Source: RQOF01 sp964461135
GTDB taxonomy: Bacteria > Calditrichota > Calditrichia > RBG-13-44-9
Length of the DNA: 18,768 nucleotides
NCBI GenBank assembly: GCA_964461135.1
Contig: CAYWTB010000089.1
Location: 1-18,768, forward strand
Direction: 5' to 3'
Position 1 is the stretch's first letter. Each line of letters begins with the position of its first letter. Shown here in pieces: positions 7,453 to 13,991 of the stretch. The translations under genes and the position numbers were made by a program. The notes under the pieces are model-generated. The model made no database searches. It had not been told where the DNA came from and saw nothing but the letters and a program-made list of their open reading frames with translations.

Positions 7453-8040
7453 ATGGAAAAATATCCAAAAAAAATTGCACTTAAAAACGGGGATTCTATA
7501 ATCCTGCGGCTTCTCAAAGAGGATGACTTTGAATCATTAATATCATTTTTCCAATCCCTCCCCATTGAAAATCGCATGTACCTGCGAAGCGATGTTATGA
7601 TCAGAGAGAACATTCTGCGCCGCTTTGGCATTATTAATTATGACTACATGTATCCCGTGCTGGCTTTCCTTGACACCAAAATTATCGGTATTGGAACGCT
7701 ATTCAGGGCAACTTTCGGCTGGATGAGAAATCTGGGTGAAGTCAGGTGTGTGGTCGCTCCTGAACACCAGCGCAAAGGATTATGCACAATCCTGGTGCGT
7801 GAACTGTTTTTGTATGCCGTCTCCACGGATTTATTCAAGTTGCAGGCTGAAATCATGGAAAATCAGACCTCTGCCATTGCCGCCTTTCAGAAAATGGGCT
7901 TCAAAAAGGAAGCTGTTCTGGAAAAACATGTGACCGATATTAAGGGTAAAAGACGCAACCTGGTCATCATGAGTCTGGACATACAGGAACTGTGGTACAT
8001 TCTGGAAGACTTTACCCAGGGCAGAACCTACGTGGTTTAA
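7453..8040 (+). CDS. GNAT-family N-acetyltransferase
   Basis: This is a 195-residue cytoplasmic acetyltransferase of the GNAT fold that would transfer acetyl from acetyl-CoA to an amine. An opening strand SIILRLLKEDDFESL is followed by the core with GEVRCVVAPEHQRKGLCTIL. The acetyl-CoA loop is QRKGLC at 106-111, where the usual final Gly/Ala is Cys. NQTSAIAAFQKMGFKKE at 137-153 is the typical motif-B region. The start ATG at 7453 has AGGAAAGGA 7 bases upstream. A 36-base gap separates it from the pseudo-receiver gene, so the two are likely co-transcribed. Because the neighbours are signalling-type proteins, the substrate could be a protein lysine, but the sequence alone does not show this. 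Confidence 0.85.
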   Translation: MEKYPKKIALKNGDSIILRLLKEDDFESLISFFQSLPIENRMYLRSDVMIRENILRRFGIINYDYMYPVLAFLDTKIIGIGTLFRATFGWMRNLGEVRCVVAPEHQRKGLCTILVRELFLYAVSTDLFKLQAEIMENQTSAIAAFQKMGFKKEAVLEKHVTDIKGKRRNLVIMSLDIQELWYILEDFTQGRTYVV

Positions 8041-8076
8041 TAACAGAAATACCGCAATTTATAGAAAGGACAAATC

Positions 8077-8865
8077 ATGTATGAGGAAATCCGTCGGCCG
8101 AAATTATTGAAACCTATTCCCATGCTGTTTATTCGCAGTCTGTCAACTATTTATTACTTCGGCAAATATGTCGGTGATAATGTTCCGGAAAAGCCCCGGG
8201 ATTTGTTTATAACCAATTTAGATTATCTTTCCACCGGATTAAAAAACCTGGGAAATTATTTATCCGATTGTCAATTCAATAATATTGGTGAAAAAATTGA
8301 GCAGTTGAATTCAATTTCCGGAAGTGAAATCCAAAAGAAACTGGAAGAAGCAACCGTAGAATTGTCACAGTTGTGCGAACAGCAGCAGAACGCAATAGAC
8401 TGTGCCATCAAAGAGCTGAGAATGAAATTTATGGAAAATTACAGGAACACAGTGACGAAAATCGGGGTTCTGGTCATCGATAACAATAATGAGCCGGAAG
8501 CAGTGAATAAAATCAGCTCCATATTAAATAATTTTTGCTATTTCGATACCGAAAGAACCCCCTTTCCTTCCAAAGATTACCCTGCCTTGCTGGCTAATGC
8601 CGACTTTGCTTTTTTCACATCAACTCATCCCTCTCAGATACATGACATGGTAAACTCATTAAGGAGGGGCTACCGGAAGCCGGGACTGGCCATTGCATAT
8701 CTGGAAAAACAGAAGGCTCCGGACGACCAGGCCATACGTCACGGAGCCCAGCTTCAGAGAAGCGGATTTTATGTGCTTTACAAAGTGTTTACACCCATTC
8801 GCCTCTTCACCAGTATCGATAAAATTTATATGAAATACCATTTGCACAATTCCCCAGGAGCATAA
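8077..8865 (+). CDS. Helical N-terminus plus degenerate receiver-like domain
   Basis: I do not recognise a named family. Residues 1-120 are mostly helical, with a likely coiled coil at about 70-120 (KIEQLNSISGSEIQKKLEE onward). Residues 127-257 follow the layout of a response-regulator receiver domain. Strand 1 is IGVLVIDNNN, with Asp135 in the acidic pocket. Strand 3 is ADFAFFTSTHP, where the phospho-accepting Asp is replaced by Thr181. Strand 4 is PGLAIAYLEK. Strand 5 carries the conserved Lys (LYKVFTP, Lys236). I therefore infer a pseudo-receiver that cannot be phosphorylated in the usual way and acts as a protein-protein module. AGAAAGGAC lies just upstream of the ATG. It follows the GNAT gene by 36 bases and precedes a PilZ gene by about 210 bases on the same strand. 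There is no signal peptide, so it is probably cytoplasmic. Confidence 0.6.
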   Translation: MYEEIRRPKLLKPIPMLFIRSLSTIYYFGKYVGDNVPEKPRDLFITNLDYLSTGLKNLGNYLSDCQFNNIGEKIEQLNSISGSEIQKKLEEATVELSQLCEQQQNAIDCAIKELRMKFMENYRNTVTKIGVLVIDNNNEPEAVNKISSILNNFCYFDTERTPFPSKDYPALLANADFAFFTSTHPSQIHDMVNSLRRGYRKPGLAIAYLEKQKAPDDQAIRHGAQLQRSGFYVLYKVFTPIRLFTSIDKIYMKYHLHNSPGA

Positions 8866-9077
8866 ACGTCCTTAATTTTTTATTTAACGAAAGTCCGGAT
8901 ATCACGTTCTTCTAAATTTTTCAGCTATCCCGGCGGGTCATCATTTTTGTGATTAACTTTAGCTGCTAAAATTCTATGATTCCGGGAATTTGCAAATAAG
9001 AATAAATATGAAATAAAACAACAATTGTTACTCCATAAATTAATGCCTCCGTATTTTCTACCGAATATATGCTTATC

Positions 9078-9476
9078 ATGCTTAAGGATTTCTTTAAACA
9101 ACAGCAGGAAAAACGAAAATACATCCGGCACCCTGCAGAAATCGCCATCGAATACAAAATAGCCGGCCAGCATACCGAGAAAACTGATCTTACCAAAAAC
9201 ATCAGCTTCGGCGGCCTGTGTTTCCAGACCCATATGTATATGGACCCGGGGACCCGGCTTATCCTCCGGTTCCCCTCTATCAACCCCAAATTTGAGGTGG
9301 GTGCTGAAATTATGTGGTGTTCGCGCAAGAAGGGTTATACGGAAATCGGGGTGCAATTCATGAACGAAAACGATGCTTACCGGGCCAGAATAATTGAGGA
9401 AATCTGCGATCTGAAAAATAAACAGCATCTTTCGCCACAGGAAAAACCAGCTGAAGAAAAGCTCCTGGTATTTTGA
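9078..9476 (+). CDS. PilZ domain protein (cyclic-di-GMP receptor), copy 2
   Basis: This is a single PilZ domain closely related to the protein at 772-1161. The ligand motifs RKYIR (near residue 13) and NISFGG (near residue 41) are both intact, followed by LCFQTHMYMDPGT and GVQFMNENDAYRAR. An ATG at 9069 is also in frame, but the Met at 9078 lies at the same distance from the QEKRKYIRHPAE block as the preferred Met of copy 1, so I use it. No Shine-Dalgarno is obvious for either start. The C-terminal tail (about 20 residues, rich in E and K) differs from copy 1, as expected if the paralogues serve different partners. Conserved DNA blocks in the domain core indicate an old duplication, not a recent one. 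Confidence 0.88.
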   Translation: MLKDFFKQQQEKRKYIRHPAEIAIEYKIAGQHTEKTDLTKNISFGGLCFQTHMYMDPGTRLILRFPSINPKFEVGAEIMWCSRKKGYTEIGVQFMNENDAYRARIIEEICDLKNKQHLSPQEKPAEEKLLVF

Positions 9477-9482
9477 GTGACT

Positions 9483-9500
9483 GGGATTTTCTCAAATCCC
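9483..9500 (+). terminator. Hairpin just after the PilZ gene
   Basis: GGGATTT (9483-9489) pairs perfectly with AAATCCC (9494-9500) around a TCTC tetraloop, seven bases after the stop codon. There is no T-run behind it. It may stop transcription or stabilise the 3' end of the message. Confidence 0.4.
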
Positions 9501-9596
9501 GGGTCTCCCCGAATAACCGGGACTCATCCGGGCTGATACAGCAAACCATCTAAAATTATCAACCGTGCGGAAAAGAGCAGAACAAGTTTTTCATGC

Positions 9597-9626
9597 TTGT
9601 CCTAAAAGGTAATTTTTACCTATATT
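9597..9626 (+). promoter_or_regulatory. Promoter candidate with an operator-like palindrome in its spacer
   Basis: TTGTCC (9597-9602, 4 of 6 to TTGACA) and TATATT (9621-9626, 5 of 6 to TATAAT) are 18 bases apart. A perfect palindrome, AGGTAA-TTT-TTACCT (9607-9621), fills the spacer and touches the -10 box, where a repressor could block polymerase. The next gene downstream is the type IX-secreted propeller protein at 9926, which would have a leader of about 290 bases. No other supported gene lies between 9477 and 9925. Confidence 0.35.
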
Positions 9627-9925
9627 GCCCGAGTCAACAGGATATGTTATTTTTTTCTTATGAATTTCATCGGGGTATAGACATAATAAAATTAGGCGAT
9701 GTTGCCGTTTTCTTTTCATTTTCTAGCAGCAGTCTTGCCGGCCAGGTACCGGAATCAGCCGGTAATGCCAATTATTTCTGAACAAGTTTCCGGACGCTGC
9801 TTAGGGTCCAGAAAACCGATTTATATACAGATATTGTAACGGGTTTAATACATAAATATTACCACTGATTCAGCCGGATACTGAAAACAGGTGATGTCTC
9901 TTTCCGGTTACAGTAAGGGAACATT

Positions 9926-11518
9926 ATGAAAAATTACATTCTAAATTACCTGATGGTGATCAGCCTGATTTTTTTTCTGGACGGTGTATCAATCTCTCAA
10001 TATCCCAACATCCAGGTAAATCAATCCTCAAGTGGCTATGAACCCGAAGAGGTAACTATTGCCATTAATCCCGTCAATCCGCTCAACCTGGCGGCCGGAG
10101 CAAATCTGGATTATTACTACTATTCCATGAACGGCGGATTGACCTGGAACGAAGGACACCTGACCTCCTCTCTGGGAGTATGGGGAGATCCATCGGTAAC
10201 CTTTGATGCCTCGGGAAATCTGTACTATGCCCATTTATCAAATCCTACTGTGGGTGGTTACTGGCTGGACCGTATCGTGGTTCAAAAATCAATCGACGGG
10301 GGTATGAACTGGAATGATGGCGCCGAAGCGGGACTGAATCCTCCCAAAGAACAGGACAAAGAATGGATTTCGGTTGATATGACCGGCTCACCCTACCACA
10401 ACACGCTCTATATGGCATGGACTGAATTTGACAATTACGGAAGTACGAATCCGGCCGACAGCAGCAGAATCCTTTTTTCCCGCTCGACGGACGCAGGGGG
10501 CAGTTGGATGCAGCCGGTCAGAGTCTGTGATACTGCCGGAAATTGTCTGGACGGAGACAGCACGGTAGAGGGAGCTGTTCCCACCGTCGGTCCCCAGGGG
10601 GAAGTCTACGTAAGCTGGGCCGGTCCCCGGGGAATATTATTCGACAAATCACTGGATGGCGGCAGTACCTTCGGCCGGGATATTTTCGTAACATCTCAAC
10701 CGGGGGGTTGGGATTTCTCGGTTTCAGGCATCTACCGCTGCAATGGCCTGCCGGTTACGGCTTGTGACGTGAGCAACTCTCCCTTCCGGGGAAATATTTA
10801 TGTTCTCTGGTCGGACCAGAGAAACGGGAGTACCAATACCGATGTCTTTATAATAAAATCCGTGGATGGAGGGGACAGTTGGGGAAATGTGGTTCGTGTA
10901 AATAATGATACCTCGCGAAGACAACAGTTTTTCCCATGGATGGCCATTGATGACTCCACCGGCTATATTTACGTGGTGTTTTATGACAGAAGAAATACCA
11001 ACGGAGATGCTACCGACGTTTATGTGGCAAAGTCTACTGATGGCGGCGAATCTTTTACCAATTTCAAGGTAAGTGTTTCATCCTTTGTGCCTACTGCCAG
11101 CGTTTTCTTCGGGGATTACACCAATATTGCCGCACACAACCGAAAAATTTACCCCATCTGGATGAGGCTGGATCAGTCTACACTAAGTGTCTGGATAACC
11201 ATAATAAACGATTCATTAACCTCGGGGATTTCCCAACCGGAGCTGGCTGTTGCCCATAATCTCACACTTTTTCAGAACTTCCCCAATCCGTTCAATCCGG
11301 CAACCTCCATTAAATTTACCCTGGCGAGAACCGACCATGTAACGCTTCGGATTTTCAACACATTGGGGGAGGAAGTGGAAACCCTTCTTTCCGGTCAATT
11401 AGCGGCGGGATCTTATACCTGCAAATGGGATGCCTCCGGTATGGCAAACGGAGTGTATATTTACCGGCTGGCGGCAGGAAAACAAATGGAGACCCGCAAA
11501 ATGGTACTGTTGAGATAA
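9926..11518 (+). CDS. Secreted six-Asp-box beta-propeller (sialidase-like) with type IX sorting domain
   Basis: Residues 1-24 form a signal peptide ending at SIS-Q. The body carries six Asp-box (BNR) motifs of the form SxDxGxxW/F: SMNGGLTW 67, SIDGGMNW 122, STDAGGSW 187, SLDGGSTF 242, SVDGGDSW 312 and STDGGESF 370. Six motifs fit one per blade of a six-bladed sialidase-type propeller. Asp-boxes are structural, so they do not prove sialidase activity, and I did not find a clear arginine triad. Residues 445-530 are a type A type IX (Por) sorting domain: LFQNFPNPFNPATSIKF, RIFNTLGEEV, GVYIYRLAAG and the final RKMVLLR. It should pass the outer membrane through the type IX system, with the tail removed on export. 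The start ATG follows AAGGGA. An inverted repeat lies directly behind the stop. It may be a surface glycan-binding or degrading protein. Confidence 0.9.
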   Translation: MKNYILNYLMVISLIFFLDGVSISQYPNIQVNQSSSGYEPEEVTIAINPVNPLNLAAGANLDYYYYSMNGGLTWNEGHLTSSLGVWGDPSVTFDASGNLYYAHLSNPTVGGYWLDRIVVQKSIDGGMNWNDGAEAGLNPPKEQDKEWISVDMTGSPYHNTLYMAWTEFDNYGSTNPADSSRILFSRSTDAGGSWMQPVRVCDTAGNCLDGDSTVEGAVPTVGPQGEVYVSWAGPRGILFDKSLDGGSTFGRDIFVTSQPGGWDFSVSGIYRCNGLPVTACDVSNSPFRGNIYVLWSDQRNGSTNTDVFIIKSVDGGDSWGNVVRVNNDTSRRQQFFPWMAIDDSTGYIYVVFYDRRNTNGDATDVYVAKSTDGGESFTNFKVSVSSFVPTASVFFGDYTNIAAHNRKIYPIWMRLDQSTLSVWITIINDSLTSGISQPELAVAHNLTLFQNFPNPFNPATSIKFTLARTDHVTLRIFNTLGEEVETLLSGQLAAGSYTCKWDASGMANGVYIYRLAAGKQMETRKMVLLR

Positions 11519-11522
11519 CGAC

Positions 11523-11579
11523 ATTTGTCGCCCCTGGCTTTTCTGACTATTCAAAATCTAACATAGTTAGGCGACAAAT
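11523..11579. repeat. Perfect 10-bp inverted repeat behind the propeller gene
   Basis: ATTTGTCGCC (11523-11532) is the exact reverse complement of GGCGACAAAT (11570-11579). The 37-base loop contains a second small palindrome, CTAAC-ATA-GTTAG. It starts five bases after the stop codon. It could be an mRNA 3'-end structure or the ends of a tiny mobile element. No T-run follows directly. Confidence 0.5.
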
Positions 11580-11639
11580 ATCATAATTGTAGGTAATACA
11601 ACTATCCTGTATCTTTGATCTTTTTTCTTTCACATGGTG

Positions 11640-11665
11640 ACCACTATGTGGTGATCTTGTCTTTT
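11640..11665 (+). terminator. Weak terminator candidate for the propeller gene
   Basis: ACCAC-TAT-GTGGT (11640-11652) is followed by GATCTTGTC and then TTTTT. The stem is only 5 bp, so termination is uncertain. Confidence 0.3.
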
Positions 11666-11987
11666 TGCAGATTGGATGACAGATACTTGATGCTCGATGC
11701 TGGCTAAATCATGGAAGATTTAGTCCTGACCCGTCTACCGGAGGGAGAAATGAAGTCGGGAATGCCTGATACTGGTAAAATTTAGGATGATTTCATCTCC
11801 GACAGCGGCCGGATCCGCCTTCCGGCTTACCAACGAGAGGACTGGAAGGAGTTGGGGTCGTCTGGAATACTGGTTTCTGCTCTCCTGCTTTCTACCAACT
11901 GCAAACTGGTTTTTTTGCCTACTGCAGACTGGTTTCCTGTTTTCTGCTCATGTGACCGCATTCCGATTCCCCAATGGACCATAAGGA

Positions 11988-12479
11988 TTAAATTCTGCGG
12001 CCGTAAATGAATTGTCCACAAATTGTGCCGTTGAAATCAGCAATGTCCGGCAGGTATCCCCGGCGCCGGAATCCATGTTTTTCCAGTAATTGAATGCTGG
12101 CCCTGTTTCTGTCCAGCAGAATGGCCATAAGATTTTTAAAGCCAAGCCAGGTTGAAATGTTAAGAGCATGTGTCAGCATGGCGTCAGCCACCCCCCTTCT
12201 GCGATGATCCCGGTGAACATAATAGCTGATCTCCGCTACTGTCCGCAAGGCTTTTCTGCCAGGCCGATAGGGGCTTAAACTGCACCAGCCGACCATTTCC
12301 CCTGCTGACTCTGCCACGAAAATCGGATATTGATCCGGAGAGTGCTGTTCAAATCAGTCTTTACGGGATTCAACACTGATATAGTCAGTATCCGCGGTGG
12401 AATACTTTTCTTCCACCGCCTGATTGTAAATACCGGCAATTTTCTGCCAGTCTTCCCGCCCGGCCACCCTTATATTCAT
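11988..12479 (-). pseudogene. GNAT (phosphinothricin acetyltransferase-like) gene with an in-frame TGA
   Basis: The frame opens at ATG 12479 behind GGAGAGGG, a good ribosome binding site, and runs 163 codons to 11988. It is interrupted only once, by TGA at plus-strand 12354-12356 (codon 42). The residues around it read VESRKD-stop-FEQHSPDQYPIFVAE, where relatives typically have Trp before Phe (RxxWFxxH), so TGG to TGA is the simplest cause. The rest is a clean GNAT domain with AEISYYVHRDHRRRGVADAM (acetyl-CoA loop RRRGVA) and NRASIQLLEKHGFRRRGYL, as in Pat/Bar-like N-acyltransferases. It follows the SGNH hydrolase by 30 bases on the same strand, probably one transcript. A GTG at 12317 could restart translation but would drop the N-terminal helices. 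TGA is used as a normal stop in this window (for example at 9474-9476), so general recoding is unlikely. Confidence 0.8.
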
Positions 12480-12509
12480 CTGAGAACCCTCTCCGGTTGA
12501 AACCCGTCA

Positions 12510-13211
12510 TTACTTTCCCCGCCCATATAGCTCCTCTAGTAAGGGTATCAAAAATGATTCCCAACGTGAGTACCCCGCCGGACTTAGATGCGGTCCGTCG
12601 TCAAGAAAGTATTTTTTATCCGGTTTTCCGCTGGTGTCCAGAAGCGGCAGAGCGGTATCTAAATAATATAAATTTTTATGCTGCCGGTTATACTTTTTAA
12701 TCAGTTCATTCAAATCTCTCATGGCATCCCAGTAATACCAGCGGCTGATACTGGGCTTAACCGGGAGATAGACAAATTTTACCTCCGGATTATCATTCTC
12801 AATCAGATCAAGCAGGGCCTTATAGTCAGTAAAGACCTGTTCTACCGGCTTGCCGTCAGCAATATCATTATCCCCGGCATAAAACACTATGATCGTGGGA
12901 TGATATTTACGGATCACCTGATCATAATAATAAACCACATCCGATATATGCGCACCGCCGAATCCGCGGTTGATGACGGGATATTGCGGAAACGCCAGCT
13001 TTGTCTGCCACATCCGGATGCTGGAACTGCCTGTAAAAAGTATGGCCTCTGGCGGAAAACTGTTTTTTGCATCCCATTGAACAAAACCGGTAATTTCGTC
13101 GCGGAACCTCTGCGGGTCCGGGTCCTGAACATCGTTCTGTGACGCAGGAAAAACAGGAAAAATATTTAAACAAAGAACAAACAAAACAAATCTGATGGTA
13201 TAACGGTTCAT
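12510..13211 (-). CDS. Secreted SGNH/GDSL-family hydrolase
   Basis: This is a 233-residue esterase or acylhydrolase of the SGNH superfamily. Residues 1-23 form a signal peptide, so it acts in the periplasm or outside the cell. The four blocks are all visible: block I GSSSIRMW at 61-68 with the nucleophilic Ser63, block II NRGFGG with Gly83, block III AGDNDIA with Asn115, and block V DDGPHLSPAGY with Asp205 and His208. The GSSS start and the DGPHLSPAGY end resemble the platelet-activating-factor acetylhydrolase/carbohydrate-esterase-like branch. The ATG at 13211 follows GAGGAA by 5 bases. The downstream gene in the transcript is the broken GNAT. The substrate may be an O-acyl group on a glycan or lipid. 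Nothing in the sequence decides which. Confidence 0.92.
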   Translation of the reverse strand: MNRYTIRFVLFVLCLNIFPVFPASQNDVQDPDPQRFRDEITGFVQWDAKNSFPPEAILFTGSSSIRMWQTKLAFPQYPVINRGFGGAHISDVVYYYDQVIRKYHPTIIVFYAGDNDIADGKPVEQVFTDYKALLDLIENDNPEVKFVYLPVKPSISRWYYWDAMRDLNELIKKYNRQHKNLYYLDTALPLLDTSGKPDKKYFLDDGPHLSPAGYSRWESFLIPLLEELYGRGK

Positions 13212-13284
13212 ATCGGTTCCTCGATAGTTATTGATCTTATTGTTTGTTTAATTTAAAAATTTAACCGGTCAAGAAGTTAAGACA

Positions 13285-13305
13285 ACAAGATGACAAGATG
13301 ACAAG
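13285..13305. repeat. Short tandem repeat of ACAAGATG
   Basis: ACAAGATG is repeated about 2.6 times in a row, followed by a run of A, in the AT-rich spacer upstream of the SGNH hydrolase gene. It is typical slippage-prone intergenic sequence. Confidence 0.55.
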
Positions 13306-13340
13306 AAAAAAAAATTAGAAGATTTATAGGTACTGAAAAT

Positions 13341-13718
13341 TAGAAATATGATTATTGTCTTAGCTCAGCTTGATGATTAAATATTCATATATATTTTTTC
13401 AACTAACCAGTCACAGTCATCTATTTACAGAAATGATAATCCTGTATTCAATTGTTTTGTAATTGACCCACCCCTAAATCCCCTCCATTATGTATAAGGG
13501 AGGGGATTTCAATATTAGTGATGTCTTAGAATTTTACTTGGGGTGGGTCAGAAAATTCTCCGTGACCCCCATTTTATACTTATATTCGATTTCATCCTAT
13601 TTGAACAAATACAACTGGATTTTAAATAACGAATGCAAAATATCAAATGAATCATTATCCGTTTTAATTTGAATTTATTTCACTTTGCTGAGCTAAGGAC
13701 ATAATCATAAATAGAAAT
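13341..13718. mobile_element. MITE-like element with nested inverted repeats
   Basis: Terminal inverted repeats of 22 bp (13348-13369 and 13687-13708) match at 19 positions and share the block TTAGCTCAGC. They enclose 361 bp with no transposase. The 7-base sequence TAGAAAT flanks both sides (13341-13347 and 13712-13718, the latter offset by AAA), like a target-site duplication. The centre holds two more perfect inverted repeats. Together these suggest a non-autonomous miniature transposable element. The 60-codon frame at 13490-13672 inside it is not a credible gene. Confidence 0.5.
13464..13550. repeat. Nested hairpin core of the MITE-like element
   Basis: TGACCCACCCC (13464-13474) pairs with GGGGTGGGTCA (13540-13550). 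Inside it AAATCCCCTCC (13476-13486) pairs with GGAGGGGATTT (13499-13509). Both stems are perfect over 11 bp. The left sides are contiguous, while the right sides are split by 30 bases. Confidence 0.7.
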
Positions 13719-13991
13719 GTTGAAAGACTGGAATTCATTTTAAACCCTTTGTTTTTATGAATTTGTGTCTTTGTGTCCTGGTGGTTGTTAATTTTTCGGG
13801 CGAGACAGTATAAAAATTTTTTACTGGTTTTGAGGATAACAGCCAGCACACGTTTACCACAATCCCGATATCTATTTATGTTTATTCATCAAAATAATTA
13901 TACAGTCATATATTTTTTAAGTAGATTAAAGAAATGACCGCGGGTTTCTGTCAACAAAAAAAGATGGTTCTAGTCAATTGAGGAGGCGTTA
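13719..13991. other. Spacer before the glucosidase gene
   Basis: No gene is seen. TTTGTGTCTTTGTGTCCTGG and the following TGG (13762-13784) belong to a TTTGTGTC-type repeat I recognise as common spacer debris in environmental bacterial genomes. The stretch then turns AT-rich up to the strong AGGAGG ribosome binding site at 13981-13986. Confidence 0.4.

Larger units (their letters stand above)
11519..11987. other. Spacer with inverted repeats and minisatellite debris
   Basis: No gene is supported between the propeller gene and the broken GNAT gene. The spacer holds the 11523-11579 inverted repeat and the ACCAC/GTGGT hairpin. A TTGATGCTCGATGCTGG stretch near 11689-11705 is the reverse-complement style of the GCATC repeats at 518-544. 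A CTGCAnACTGGTTT minisatellite at about 11890-11950 is related on the opposite strand to the cagt/ggcagt repeats at 151-180 and 608-630. Confidence 0.5.

Noticed and set aside
11566..11572. GTTAGGC, resembling an integron attC core site
   Set aside because: The matching inverse core is missing, the inverted repeat arms do not include it, and there is no integrase or cassette structure.
12354..12356. UGA recoded as Trp or selenocysteine
   Set aside because: TGA ends the PilZ gene at 9474-9476 normally, and nearby broken genes carry TAA and TAG as well, so decay or sequence error fits better.
12678..13142. 154-codon plus-strand frame opposite the SGNH hydrolase
   Set aside because: It is the antisense shadow of a gene with complete catalytic motifs and contains no motif of its own.
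13490..13672. 60-codon frame inside the MITE-like element
   Set aside because: It starts within a hairpin arm and shows no protein-like features.
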